Part shown: positions 25,954 to 34,857 of the stretch, piece by piece | How positions within the stretch are numbered: position 1 is the first letter of the stretch | Layout of the letters: every line of letters starts with the position of its first letter | NCBI RefSeq assembly: GCF_000367945.1 | Contig: NZ_KB849179.1 | Location: 3,329,470-3,393,469, forward strand | Direction: 5' to 3' | DNA length: 64,000 nt | From: Acinetobacter proteolyticus | Lineage (GTDB): Bacteria; Pseudomonadota; Gammaproteobacteria; Pseudomonadales; Moraxellaceae | Translations under genes and position numbers: made by a program | Notes under the pieces: model-generated | The model's input: only the letters and a program-made list of their open reading frames with translations | Database searches by the model: none | Told to the model about the DNA's origin: nothing

Positions 25954-26877
25954 TTATGATTTCTTTTTATTAAACAAGGAGCGCAGCCATCCACCTACGG
26001 CAATTGCCCCTACAGCAATGAATTTCCATGCTGCTGCGAAGAATGCGGCAATCGCAGCCCAGAAACCCTTTTTGGTTGCAACGACCGCTGCACCCCCTGC
26101 AATTAAGGCAGCTAGGCCATATTCAGCGACTTTATCACCTTCACGGTATTCTGCGTATTTCTCACCAAAATTATAATCAAAACCCTTTAAGCTGGTTTTA
26201 AACGCATTAATATTCTGTGTTAAATGTTCTTCGTCAGATACTAGGGTTGCACTGGTGACGCCAGTACGCCCTAAAATACGAATGGTATAGTTAATGGCTT
26301 CATTATTCTCTTCATCACGGATTTTAAGTGCCCACTCTAAACGTTTGGTTTGATTGTCATAATGCGGCGGAACAGCCCAGCCAACGGTATACAATTTTGG
26401 ATAACCTAAACGTGCACGTTCTTCATTAGATGGTTCATCAGACTCTTTGAGTTGTTTTAATAGGGCATCAGCATCGATTTTCTCATCATCTTTAACATAG
26501 CCCGAGGGATCAAAATCAAAGGTCGCCCACCATGAATCATCTGGAGCAACTAAAATATTGGTCGTGCCTGTGGTTAAATTTCCCGTGAGTTCTAGGAATT
26601 TATCAGCATTCTTTGGGTCTAAAAATCCTTCATCTTTGAGGGTATTCAACGTTGCGACATTGGCGACATTTTCTTTTTTCGGTCCTAAATGCCAATCTAA
26701 GGTTGCCATCGGGTTTTCTGCAGCATTTTGAGTCGTGGTGGTATTGGTTGCAGTTTCTTCTGTTGAAGCCGATGCGTGCACATAACTTGGAATTGTGGTG
26801 GTTCCTAATACAGAAAGACTCAGTGCGATTGCATAACTTAAAGGGATTAATTTTTTAGGGTGCAGGGGATTTAACAT
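25954..26877 (-). CDS. DUF2167 domain-containing exported membrane protein
   Basis: 307 aa. Signal peptide with cleavage near SYVHA-SAS, a Thr/Ala-rich linker, then the DUF2167 domain (ILVAPDDSWWATFDFDPSGYVKDDEKID shows its core words WWATFDFDPSGYVKDDE). The C terminus has alanine-rich transmembrane stretches (GLAALIAGGAAVVATKKGF and a second span) and a basic tail NKKKS. DUF2167 proteins are conserved membrane proteins with no assigned role. First gene of a two-gene operon. Confidence 0.85.
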   Translation of the reverse strand: MLNPLHPKKLIPLSYAIALSLSVLGTTTIPSYVHASASTEETATNTTTTQNAAENPMATLDWHLGPKKENVANVATLNTLKDEGFLDPKNADKFLELTGNLTTGTTNILVAPDDSWWATFDFDPSGYVKDDEKIDADALLKQLKESDEPSNEERARLGYPKLYTVGWAVPPHYDNQTKRLEWALKIRDEENNEAINYTIRILGRTGVTSATLVSDEEHLTQNINAFKTSLKGFDYNFGEKYAEYREGDKVAEYGLAALIAGGAAVVATKKGFWAAIAAFFAAAWKFIAVGAIAVGGWLRSLFNKKKS

Positions 26878-27190
26878 CGTGTTCTCTCAATTTTTTTGCT
26901 TTTGGTTTTATTACAATTTATTGCATAAATTATGTGCGGAGTTTAAAAGATTTTAAATAAAAATTAAATATGTTGAGATGATTATCTTTTTTACTTTCTT
27001 TGTATCGGATTATATAAAATAGATTTTTTATTTTAATTCACAATTTAAATGGTTGAATAAAAGCTTATTCATCTGTTTTTATTGAACCGCCAAAATTTAT
27101 CTTTGTTTTGAACAAATAGCAATTTTGTTCTATACATCTATCTAAATCGCGCTAACCTGACATGATGCAAAGAATTCAAAGGAGGTCTTG
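26878..27190. promoter_or_regulatory. divergent AT-rich spacer between DUF2167 and AraC genes
   Basis: 313 bases without a gene. It contains the inverted repeat at 27110-27130 described separately, close to the AraC-family gene. Confidence 0.5.
27110..27130. promoter_or_regulatory. inverted repeat GAACAAA-N7-TTTGTTC, candidate operator
   Basis: Perfect 7-base arms, 60 bases before the AraC-family gene. The core AAATAGCAATTTT (27114-27126) recurs at 28021-28033 before azlC. Confidence 0.45.
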
Positions 27191-28021
27191 ATGTCGCGAA
27201 GACCTCGTGAGCAAGTCGATTATTTACACCTAGCAGAACTAGGTGGTTTGGAAATGCTGAAAGCAAGTTATTATCAGCAGGAATTTTCACGACATGTTCA
27301 TGAAGGATTTTGCATTGGTGTGATTGAAGAAGGGGCGCAACGCTTCTATCGCACTGGCGGTAACCATGTTGCACCGCAAGGCGATATTATTCTGGTCAAT
27401 GCCGATGAAGTACATACGGGTTCTGCTGCGGTTGAAACGGGATGGCGTTATCGTGCCATCTATCCAACCCCAGAAGTATTTTATGAGTTGACACGTGATT
27501 TGACCACAATACATGGTACAGCACCTTGGTTCAGAGAAGCCGTATTGCATGATGAAGGGTTGGCACAGCAATTGCGCCTGTTATTCGATTTATTGGAACA
27601 ACCAAATAATACCTTGCTCAAACAAACCCTATTTTTATCCACCATTGCCTGGTTGGTATCGAAATACAGTCAGGTCAAACCGCACATAACAGACCTGAGT
27701 AATGCCAAACAGCGTATCCTTAATATCAAAGAGCTGATGGCGAGTATGCCTGAGCAAGAATTTTCTCTAGCTGAACTTGCAGCAATGGCCAATTTCAGCC
27801 AATGGCATTTTTTACGTCAATTTAAAAAACATGTCGGACTATCACCGCATGCGTGGTTGGTGCAAGCACGGTTGCAAAAATCTCAAAAACTGTTAAGACA
27901 GGGGCTGCTGTTATCTGAGGTTTCACAGCAATGTGGTTTTTCGGATCAGAGTCATTTTAGTCGGCATTTTCGTCAAACTTTTGGGATTACCCCTGGTGGT
28001 TATGTGGCTTATCTCAAATAA
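27191..28021 (+). CDS. AraC-family regulator of azlCD (cupin sensor type)
   Basis: 276 aa. An N-terminal AraC-type cupin ligand-binding domain (about residues 1-150: FSRHVHEGFCIGVIEEG, DIILVNADEVHTG) and a C-terminal double helix-turn-helix (LAELAAMANFSQWHFLRQFK and LSEVSQQCGFSDQSHFSRHF), ending GITPGGYVAYLK. ATG 27191 has an ideal GGAGG ribosome site 7 bases upstream. It is followed by azlC-azlD on the same strand, the usual arrangement for a regulator of branched-chain amino-acid export. Confidence 0.87.
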   Translation: MSRRPREQVDYLHLAELGGLEMLKASYYQQEFSRHVHEGFCIGVIEEGAQRFYRTGGNHVAPQGDIILVNADEVHTGSAAVETGWRYRAIYPTPEVFYELTRDLTTIHGTAPWFREAVLHDEGLAQQLRLLFDLLEQPNNTLLKQTLFLSTIAWLVSKYSQVKPHITDLSNAKQRILNIKELMASMPEQEFSLAELAAMANFSQWHFLRQFKKHVGLSPHAWLVQARLQKSQKLLRQGLLLSEVSQQCGFSDQSHFSRHFRQTFGITPGGYVAYLK

Positions 28022-28033
28022 AATAGCAATTTT
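28021..28033 (+). promoter_or_regulatory. second copy of AAATAGCAATTTT before azlC
   Basis: Identical to 27114-27126 upstream of the AraC gene. It overlaps the last base of the regulator's stop codon and precedes azlC by 60 bases. Candidate activator site. Confidence 0.4.
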
Positions 28034-28092
28034 ATACAATTCTCATTGATCTATTTTTGGCATAGTCATCAGGTCTTTTATGAGCAATTGTG

Positions 28093-28812
28093 ATGTTGAT
28101 GTTAAGTGAAAGCATAATCGATGATACGCCGATGAGCATATCGCGGGCATTTCTCAATGGGGTAGTTAAAATACTGCCGCTCTGTTTCGCGGTATTACCG
28201 TGGGGACTATTGGCCGGTTCTATGGCAGTGCAAGCAGGTTTGAGCACTGGGCAAGCGATTGGCATGTCAGCCTTGGTGTTTGCCGGCGCCGCACAGTTGA
28301 TGACCTTGGGTTTGGTGATGGCAGGCACACCAGCAATTACCATTATTATTTCAGTCTTTTTGATTACCACACAGCATTATCTATATGCACTGTATCTGCG
28401 TGAAGACATTTCCAAACAGCCTTTAAAACATCGCTTGCTATTGGGCTTTTTGCTGACTGATGAATTATTTGCGGTGAGTATTAAAAAGCAGCAACACTAT
28501 ATTTACTATTTATTGGGTGCTGGAAGCTGTTTTTATCTGTGCTGGGTCCTGTTTAGCATTTGTGGGGTGCTGCTTGCCTCATCAGTGCCGAATCTTGATC
28601 AATATCATTTGGACTTTTCTATTGTTGCGACTTTTATCGCCATCGTGATTCCGTTTATTAAAAATATAAATACCTTGGTCGGTGTGTTGGTATCTGTGCT
28701 GTTAACCTTGGTTTTTCTGAGTTTAGGGATTAAAAGTGCCGCCATTTTGGCAGGTGTGATCGGCATGTTGACCGCCACTTGTTTACAGAATCTACGGGAG
28801 CGTGTGGCATGA
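28093..28812 (+). CDS. azlC: AzlC-type branched-chain amino-acid exporter subunit
   Basis: 239 aa, inner-membrane protein with about seven helices. Family phrases: LPLCFAVLPWGLLAGSMAVQAGLS and SALVFAGAAQLMTLGLV (core FAGAAQ), LLLGFLLTDELFAVS. Together with AzlD it exports branched-chain amino acids or analogues. The start is uncertain among GTG 28090, ATG 28093 and ATG 28099. It overlaps azlD by four bases (ATGA), as is usual for the pair. Confidence 0.87.
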   Translation: MLMLSESIIDDTPMSISRAFLNGVVKILPLCFAVLPWGLLAGSMAVQAGLSTGQAIGMSALVFAGAAQLMTLGLVMAGTPAITIIISVFLITTQHYLYALYLREDISKQPLKHRLLLGFLLTDELFAVSIKKQQHYIYYLLGAGSCFYLCWVLFSICGVLLASSVPNLDQYHLDFSIVATFIAIVIPFIKNINTLVGVLVSVLLTLVFLSLGIKSAAILAGVIGMLTATCLQNLRERVA

Positions 28813-29126
28813 CTTGGTTTCTCTTAGTTATTCTCGCTTTGGTGGTATTTATGAATCGCTATATTTTGCTAGAACCGAATATTCCGTTGCGATTACCGAA
28901 ATGGTTTCAACAATCCTTACAGTATTCTGCACCGTGTTTATTGACTGCGATTGCAACGCCGATTGTGTTTATGGATGAACATGGCGCATTTCGTTCGACT
29001 TTATTGAATCCATATTTTTTGGCCACGATTTTAACCGTCATCATTGCGTATAAGGTGAAACATACCTTATTGACCATTATCCTGAGTTTGTCCTGTTTCT
29101 ATGCTTTGGTGTTTTTCTTACCTTAG
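28809..29126 (+). CDS. azlD: AzlD-type small subunit of branched-chain amino-acid exporter
   Basis: 105 aa with three to four hydrophobic helices (MTWFLLVILALVVFMNRY at the start, LLNPYFLATILTVIIAYK in the middle). It matches the AzlD family by size, topology and position. Its start ATG overlaps the azlC stop (ATGA) with GGGAG upstream. It ends shortly before a hairpin terminator. Confidence 0.85.
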   Translation: MTWFLLVILALVVFMNRYILLEPNIPLRLPKWFQQSLQYSAPCLLTAIATPIVFMDEHGAFRSTLLNPYFLATILTVIIAYKVKHTLLTIILSLSCFYALVFFLP

Positions 29127-29128
29127 TC

Positions 29129-29163
29129 GGTTTGGGCATTGCGCTTGAATGCCCAAACCTTTG
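29129..29163. terminator. hairpin between azlD and SDR gene
   Basis: A perfect 12-base stem GGTTTGGGCATT / AATGCCCAAACC with a 7-base loop and a short T-run (TTTGT). Shared by two converging genes. Confidence 0.65.
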
Positions 29164-29175
29164 TCAATATTCGAC

Positions 29176-29931
29176 TTAACGGGTGGTATAACCACCATTG
29201 GCAAAAATGGTTTGTCCAGTGATCCACCAGCCATCCGTCACCAAAAAGCGAACCAAAGGTTCAATATCTTCGATTTTGGTTAAACCACCTAAAGCCGATG
29301 CTGATTTATGATAGGCCACGGCTTCAGGTGCTTCCTGACCGTAGAAAAATGGCGTATCCATTGGGCCTGGTGCAACAGCAGTAACGGAGATGCCCCGTTC
29401 ACCAAATTCTTTGGATGCAGCACGGGTATAATGCTCGACAGGGGCTTTTAAGCCTTCATAGGTTGAATAAAGTCCCGTATACGCTGCAAGTAAACTGGTC
29501 ACGATGGTGCAGATCTTGCCATTATCATTCAGATGACGACCTGCCGATTGAATAAAGAAATAGGCAATTTTATTGTTGATGTCATTCATGCCATCAAACT
29601 CTTGCTCGGTGGTGTCTAAATAGGGTTTTTTTAGCACACGGCCTACCGTATTAATCGCAATATCGACGCCACCAAAGTTTTCTTTCGCGGTGAGAAACAA
29701 TTGCTCAATATTTTGAATATCGGATAAATCGGCTTGTACCAAGATCGCTTTTGCTCCAAGAGCCTGTACGTCTTTTAAGGTTTGTTCTGCATCGGCTTGC
29801 GTGGCAGCGCTGTTGTAATGAATCAATAAATTTGCACCTTGTTCAGCAAACTTACGTGAAATTAAACCGCCTAAGTTTTTTGCGCCGCCTGTGATCAGTA
29901 CGGTTTTCCCATTTAGATGATGCTGTGACAT
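29176..29931 (-). CDS. SDR-family oxidoreductase
   Basis: 251 aa short-chain dehydrogenase. The cofactor loop is TGGAKNLGG (residues 14-22), atypical because the usual GxG end of TGxxxGIG is replaced. The catalytic residues are Ser146, Tyr158 and Lys162 (YEGLK). NxVG replaces the usual NNAG (INTVGRV). C-terminal ITGQTIFANGGY is standard. Substrate unknown. It is divergent from a LysR regulator. Confidence 0.85.
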   Translation of the reverse strand: MSQHHLNGKTVLITGGAKNLGGLISRKFAEQGANLLIHYNSAATQADAEQTLKDVQALGAKAILVQADLSDIQNIEQLFLTAKENFGGVDIAINTVGRVLKKPYLDTTEQEFDGMNDINNKIAYFFIQSAGRHLNDNGKICTIVTSLLAAYTGLYSTYEGLKAPVEHYTRAASKEFGERGISVTAVAPGPMDTPFFYGQEAPEAVAYHKSASALGGLTKIEDIEPLVRFLVTDGWWITGQTIFANGGYTTR

Positions 29932-30038
29932 GTATTTGTCCTGATGTTGTTATGCATAAAAAACATGCTAATTGAATTTATTTGTTTGAAATAGTTGTTA
30001 GTATTGAACTGATTGTGCAAAAAAGTTGAACAATAAAC

Positions 30039-30923
30039 ATGGATAAGATTGATCGTTTAAAAATCTTTTGCTTAGTGGCAGAGAAACAGTCTTTTGCACA
30101 AGCCGCGCTGCAATTGGGATTACCACGTTCCAATGTGACTTATGCGATTCAAACACTGGAAAAAGAATATGAGGTACTACTGTTTTATCGCACTACGCGT
30201 AAAGTGGCATTAACCCATGAAGGCAGTTTGTTTTACGATGAAGCCATGCGCTTGGTAACACAGTTAAAAGAGCTGAATCGTTTTAAAACCCATGTGCGTA
30301 GTCAGGAAGGTAAGATCAGTATTGGTATGCCGAAACGCTTAGCCACACAAGTTTTGATTCCTCATCTATCTGAATTTTATCAACGTTATCCCAAAGTAAA
30401 AGTATTGATGAATGGCAGTGATGATTTTTCTAATTTGATTGAGCAGCAGCTGGATTGTGTGGTACGCGTTGGACAAGTTCAGGATGAATATCTGCTAATT
30501 CGTCCCATTACCCAGACCGAAATATGGACTGTGGCAGCACCCCATTATTTGGCAGAGTTTGGTGAACCAAGGGATTTTGATGAGCTGCAACAACACTTCG
30601 CTGTGGATTATCATGTTGCCAAACATTATCAGGAATGGAGTGAACTGGAATTTCAAGCGCATCGAGTCAAAATGCCATATCGCTTATTGGTTGAGAATAC
30701 TGAGGCCTATATTCAGGCAGGCTTAGCCGGTATTGGCATGATTCAGATTCCTGAATTTGATGCAGCGCCTTATGTTGAGCAAGGACAATTACAACGTTTG
30801 TTCATCGACATTCCTTGTTTGCAGTTACCTGTTAGTCTTTTGCTGACGGACCGTCAATATCGTCCCAAGTATTTTCAGGACTTTGTCGACTGGTTAGATC
30901 CGCTATTAAAAACCAAGTTGTAA
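30039..30923 (+). CDS. LysR-family transcriptional regulator
   Basis: 294 aa. The N-terminal winged helix-turn-helix (FCLVAEKQSFAQAALQLGLPRSNVTYAIQTLE, core SFAQAALQLGLPRSNV) is followed by a periplasmic-binding-like effector domain. It belongs to the DhcR/CrgA-like subgroup by its start MDKIDRLKIFCLVAE. It is divergent from the SDR gene at 29176-29931 with a 107-base spacer, so it most likely controls that gene and itself. Confidence 0.87.
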   Translation: MDKIDRLKIFCLVAEKQSFAQAALQLGLPRSNVTYAIQTLEKEYEVLLFYRTTRKVALTHEGSLFYDEAMRLVTQLKELNRFKTHVRSQEGKISIGMPKRLATQVLIPHLSEFYQRYPKVKVLMNGSDDFSNLIEQQLDCVVRVGQVQDEYLLIRPITQTEIWTVAAPHYLAEFGEPRDFDELQQHFAVDYHVAKHYQEWSELEFQAHRVKMPYRLLVENTEAYIQAGLAGIGMIQIPEFDAAPYVEQGQLQRLFIDIPCLQLPVSLLLTDRQYRPKYFQDFVDWLDPLLKTKL

Positions 30924-30970
30924 TGGAAGGGGAAATATCCAATGCATCTGGGCAAAGCAAATAGACAATA

Positions 30971-30998
30971 AAAAAAGCATACCTGAGTATGCTTTTCC
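30971..30998. terminator. bidirectional terminator
   Basis: AAAAGCATAC pairs with GTATGCTTTT, loop CTGA. It lies between the converging LysR and citrate-transporter genes. Confidence 0.8.
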
Positions 30999-31011
30999 TG
31001 TTCGTTAAAGA

Positions 31012-32319
31012 TCAATAGAGGCCCAGTAAGAAACCCACACCTAAGGTAAAGAAGCTAAATAGCCAAATCCAGCCAAATGAATAGCGTAGATGGCGTCCCA
31101 TATCGGTGCCTGTCAGTCCGACTGCAAGCCAAGTGGCAGGTGAGAAGGGGCTGACAAAGGTCCCTGCATTGTTGCCAATCGCCATGGCATATACCACGGA
31201 ATCTGCATTCACCCCAGCTGTGGCAGTGACTTCCTGCACAATAGGCAATAAAGCAAAGTAATAGGCATCGGTACTGGTAAAGATGTCCATCGGGACACCC
31301 AAAATTCCTACCAGAATGTGCAGACTGGCAATCCATGTGCTTGGCAGGATTTTAATGAGGTCCAAAGCAATCGATTGCAGCATGCCTGATTCAGACAGAA
31401 TCCCAAGGAAGGCACCTGCCGCAAAAATAATGGCAACCATGCTCAATGCTTGTGGTGCATGACGGCCAATCACTTCAATTTGTGTTTTTGGCTGCGGGAA
31501 ATTGACAATCAGGACCAATGCAAGGGCAATCATAAATACATAAGGTGCAGAGAACAGACCAAATGCCAAACACACGATGGCAGCAACGATCAGTCCAAGG
31601 TTAAACCATAGATTCTTTGGTTTAGCGTCTTCTTGCAGATCTTCAGCCAGATCCTTGGCCATGCAATCTTGTTCAAATGGGGTGGTGCCAAGGGCTTGGG
31701 CTGCGAGAATACGCTTTTTCTCACGTAAACCCATGAATACGGCAAACACCATCATCCCTGCTACACCCGCAATCTGAACTGGGATCAAGCTATGCCAGAG
31801 TGTGGCAGCATCTAAACCTGTCGCGGCTGAAGCACGTCCCAAAGGTCCGCCCCATGGCACCATATTCATCACGCCCATACTGCCTGCCATCAGTAATAGC
31901 ATCAGATAGGGACTCATGCCCAGCTTACGATAAAGTGGTAATAAGGCCGGAATAATAATCAAAAAAGTGGCAGCGCCTGAACCATCCAAATGTACAATCG
32001 CAGCAATCAGAGTGGTCATCACGGCAACGATGACAACATTGCCACGGGTCATTTGCACCATGCGTTTAATCATCGGGTCAAAGACATGTAATTCTTTTAA
32101 AATGCTAAAAAACAAAATGGCGAATAAAAACATGGTCGCCACTTTGGTCACTTTGGCTAGACCGGCTTCAAAGAAACCAGAAATCTCGCTAATCGAAAAA
32201 CCAGCAATGAGCGCGCCAATAAGAGGAACAATTGACATCGCAACAATTGGACTGGTTTTACCAGACATCAGTAGCGCAACAATTGTCACAATAATTAGAA
32301 TACCTATCAGCGTCAGCAT
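31012..32319 (-). CDS. CitMHS-family citrate/metal-citrate:H+ symporter
   Basis: 435 aa, inner membrane, 11-12 helices. The CitMHS family (Bacillus CitM/CitH type) takes up citrate complexed with a divalent metal. Signature stretches: VHLDGSGAATFLIIIPALLP (core LDGSGAATF), MVPWGGPLGRASAATGLD, and GNNAGTFVSPFSPATWLAVGL near the C terminus. It has a GGGAG ribosome site before the ATG. It stands alone, without the usual CitST two-component genes. Confidence 0.88.
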   Translation of the reverse strand: MLTLIGILIIVTIVALLMSGKTSPIVAMSIVPLIGALIAGFSISEISGFFEAGLAKVTKVATMFLFAILFFSILKELHVFDPMIKRMVQMTRGNVVIVAVMTTLIAAIVHLDGSGAATFLIIIPALLPLYRKLGMSPYLMLLLMAGSMGVMNMVPWGGPLGRASAATGLDAATLWHSLIPVQIAGVAGMMVFAVFMGLREKKRILAAQALGTTPFEQDCMAKDLAEDLQEDAKPKNLWFNLGLIVAAIVCLAFGLFSAPYVFMIALALVLIVNFPQPKTQIEVIGRHAPQALSMVAIIFAAGAFLGILSESGMLQSIALDLIKILPSTWIASLHILVGILGVPMDIFTSTDAYYFALLPIVQEVTATAGVNADSVVYAMAIGNNAGTFVSPFSPATWLAVGLTGTDMGRHLRYSFGWIWLFSFFTLGVGFLLGLY

Positions 32320-32665
32320 TATTTACTCCCTAAAGTTGTAACCTCTTGCCATAAAAAAGTGTTAAAAATACACCAAAAATAAAAAATAAAGCGCCGACCA
32401 TTATGCATAAAAACTTAATTTGTTCTTAAATTTAAGCAGACAAACTAAACGAAAAGGCCAATAAATGAACATTCTGTTTAATTTTTTTGAAATATAAGTT
32501 TGAATTCGAGATTGTTTTTTATGAAAAGTGGATCAGTTTTCAGGACAGTTCAAGCTTTTAAAGCTGCAGATTAAATTGTCAAGCACACGTCAAAATAAGA
32601 GAGTTGAGTTGAGAGGACACTAGAAACTGTTATATCCAAGCCATAACTAAAAAATCTGCATAATT

Positions 32666-32694
32666 TTGACTTCTTCAAATTTTTACAGTAAAAC
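32666..32694 (+). promoter_or_regulatory. candidate promoter of the HD-domain gene
   Basis: -35 TTGACT (32666-32671), 17-base spacer, -10 TAAAAC (32689-32694). Transcription would begin inside the palindrome that follows. Confidence 0.5.
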
Positions 32695-32696
32695 AT

Positions 32697-32720
32697 AAAT
32701 TAGAGTAATTACTCTAATTT
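32697..32720. promoter_or_regulatory. perfect 24-bp palindrome, probable operator
   Basis: Arms AAATTAGAGTAA and TTACTCTAATTT meet at the centre with no spacer. It lies immediately downstream of the -10 and 15 bases before the HD-gene ATG. That position would let a dimeric repressor block initiation. The cognate regulator is not evident nearby. Confidence 0.6.
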
Positions 32721-32735
32721 TGAGGTTGAATAAAA

Positions 32736-33500
32736 ATGCAGATCGGTCGACAAGCTTGGATGGCACAGAATTTGGGGGATTTATCCTTAAAAGATCGTAT
32801 GGCACTTTTGAGCTATAGTATTTTACCTGTGCTTAAGCAAAGCATCAAAATGTACAGTTTGGCTTATCGGGATAAACCTGCTACGCAGCATGAATTGGAG
32901 GTGGATGATCTGAGATTGCCAGACAGTTCAGATGTGCGACAGGCCTTGGAGAAAATGCAGGATTGCAGTTCGCAAGACTTACAGAACCATTGTCTCAGAA
33001 CATGGTGTTATGCCACGGCATTTGGCCAAATGCAGCATTTAAAATCTGATGATGAACTACTCGCTGTTTCGTGTTTATTGCATGATTTGGGTATGACAGA
33101 ACAACATTATCAGCATCATGCGCAGTGTCGTTGCTTTGCAGGTCAAGGCGCTTATGCGGCAAGAGATTGGTCGCTTGAACAGGGGTGGCAATTGCCTCGT
33201 GCAGACCAACTGTTTGATGTGATCAGTCTGCATATGAATCCTTATGTTGGGCTCGATGAGGGAGTAGAAGCACATTTGCTGCAACAAGCGGCCAGTTGTG
33301 ACGTCATCGGTAGTCGCGGTTATGAGTTTTCCAAACAGTTTAGACAGCAATTACAGCTAAGATACCCTCGTCTTGATTTTAATCGGATCATGATTGAATT
33401 TACCCTACAAGAAGCACAGCAACGTCCTCGCTCCCGTACTGCCATGCTGGTACAGAGTGGGTTTAAGCAGTTGGTGAACTTCAATCCTTATTTGCAATAA
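32736..33500 (+). CDS. HD-domain phosphohydrolase-like protein
   Basis: 254 aa. Metal-binding HD-superfamily residues: His85 (NHCLRTW), His116-Asp117 (LLHDLGM), His166 (ISLHMNP) and Asp189 (SCDVIG). The arrangement with HCLRTW...LLHDLG recalls cyanamide-hydratase-like and related HD hydrolases, so the substrate may be small and non-nucleotide. GAGG lies before the ATG. It is transcribed alone behind a palindromic operator. Confidence 0.75.
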   Translation: MQIGRQAWMAQNLGDLSLKDRMALLSYSILPVLKQSIKMYSLAYRDKPATQHELEVDDLRLPDSSDVRQALEKMQDCSSQDLQNHCLRTWCYATAFGQMQHLKSDDELLAVSCLLHDLGMTEQHYQHHAQCRCFAGQGAYAARDWSLEQGWQLPRADQLFDVISLHMNPYVGLDEGVEAHLLQQAASCDVIGSRGYEFSKQFRQQLQLRYPRLDFNRIMIEFTLQEAQQRPRSRTAMLVQSGFKQLVNFNPYLQ

Positions 33501-33509
33501 CGCTGAAAA

Positions 33510-33544
33510 TAAAAAAACCACCTTTGCTTTTACAAAAGTGGTTT
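33510..33544 (-). terminator. terminator of the MFS gene
   Basis: AACCACCTTTG pairs with CAAAAGTGGTT (one mismatch). Read on the minus strand it is followed by seven Ts. It also lies after the converging HD gene. Confidence 0.75.
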
Positions 33545-33564
33545 AGATTTAGGACACAATTTAT

Positions 33565-34857
33565 TTAGTGATCATGTTCCAGATATTCAGGCTTTTTCGG
33601 TAAGGCCCAACTACACATGAAACAGATTAACAGCATGATAATGACATAGACAAAGAAGGTGTTTTCAATGCCTGCATCTTTAAATAATAACGCCACTGAA
33701 GGTGCAGAACCCCCAAATAAGGCATTACCCACTGCATATGAGAAACCGACACCTAAGGCACGGACATGTGGTGGGAACATTTCAGCTTTGACCAGACCAC
33801 TGATTGAGGTATAGAAGCTCAGCAACATCATCAAGAAAATGAGTAACAGGGTGATAATCACAGGAGAGTCAGCAAAGCTGCGCATACCTGTAACCATCAC
33901 TGGATAAATAAAGATAGCGCTGAGTAAACTGAATGCCAACATGGACGCACGACGCCCGATACGATCTGACAGCATACCAAACAGCGGTTGAGCCAACATA
34001 AACACAAACAATGCCGTAGTCATGATAAAACCGACGGTTTTGCCATCCATACCAATATTGGTGAGATAGGTTTTTGAATAAACCGTGACTACATAGAAGG
34101 TTAGTGAACCCGCAGAGGTATAGCCGACAACCAATAGGAAAGTTTTCCAATGCTGTTTAAGCAAGGCGACTAAGCTACCCGATTCTTCACGTTCGGCATC
34201 TTCATGTGACAAGGTTTCTTCTAAACGACTACGGGCAAACAAAGACAATAATGCAGCAACACCACCGATGACGAAAGGAATACGCCAGCCACCATCATTC
34301 AGCTGTTGTTCGGTCATGAAACCAAGCAAAATCACCCCCAGCAAACTGGCAAGTAACTGACCACCTGAAAGCGTGACATATTGGAATGATGCAAAGAAGC
34401 CACGTTGTCCTTTTAGACCAAGTTCACTCATATAGGTGGCAACAGCGCCGTATTCCCCACCCACAGAGAGGCCTTGTAGTAAACGCACCATGAGCAGTAA
34501 AAAGGGTGCCCACATTCCGACTTGATCATAAGTCGGTAAGGCTGCAAACAGGAATGAACTGAGTGCCATTAAGCAAATCGAAATGACCATTGATTGCTTA
34601 CGGCCTTGACGGTCAGCAATACGTCCGAACAGCCAACTGCCGATTGGGCGCATGAAAAAGCTGGCACCAAACACCCCCCATACATAAATGGCTTTGGTGG
34701 TAGGTTCCATATCTGGTGCAGTCAATGCATGCGTAAAATAAGCAGCAAATACGGCATAAATATAGAAATCAAACCATTCAACTAAATTCCCTGATGCCGC
34801 ACCCACAATACCTTTGATACGACTTCTTCTTTCTTCCTTGCTATATGTCTGACTCAT
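33565..34857 (-). CDS. MFS transporter of the metabolite:H+ symporter family (2-oxoglutarate permease-like)
   Basis: 430 aa, 12 helices. The MHS signatures are GNLVEWFDFYIYAVFAAYF (core EWFDFYIY), GRIADRQGRKQSMV (MFS motif A), LLQGLSVGGEYGAVATYMSE and DRIGRR in the second half. It is most like KgtP (2-oxoglutarate:H+ symporter) by the first 60 residues, but proline/shikimate-type relatives cannot be excluded. It has an AAGGA ribosome site. It stands alone. Confidence 0.83.
   Translation of the reverse strand: MSQTYSKEERRSRIKGIVGAASGNLVEWFDFYIYAVFAAYFTHALTAPDMEPTTKAIYVWGVFGASFFMRPIGSWLFGRIADRQGRKQSMVISICLMALSSFLFAALPTYDQVGMWAPFLLLMVRLLQGLSVGGEYGAVATYMSELGLKGQRGFFASFQYVTLSGGQLLASLLGVILLGFMTEQQLNDGGWRIPFVIGGVAALLSLFARSRLEETLSHEDAEREESGSLVALLKQHWKTFLLVVGYTSAGSLTFYVVTVYSKTYLTNIGMDGKTVGFIMTTALFVFMLAQPLFGMLSDRIGRRASMLAFSLLSAIFIYPVMVTGMRSFADSPVIITLLLIFLMMLLSFYTSISGLVKAEMFPPHVRALGVGFSYAVGNALFGGSAPSVALLFKDAGIENTFFVYVIIMLLICFMCSWALPKKPEYLEHDH

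Larger units (their letters stand above)
32320..32735. promoter_or_regulatory. 416-base divergent spacer between citrate symporter and HD gene
   Basis: No coding frame with a ribosome site. It holds the promoter and palindrome at 32666-32720 for the HD gene. The left half is AT-rich and should carry the symporter promoter, but I cannot pick it out. Confidence 0.5.
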
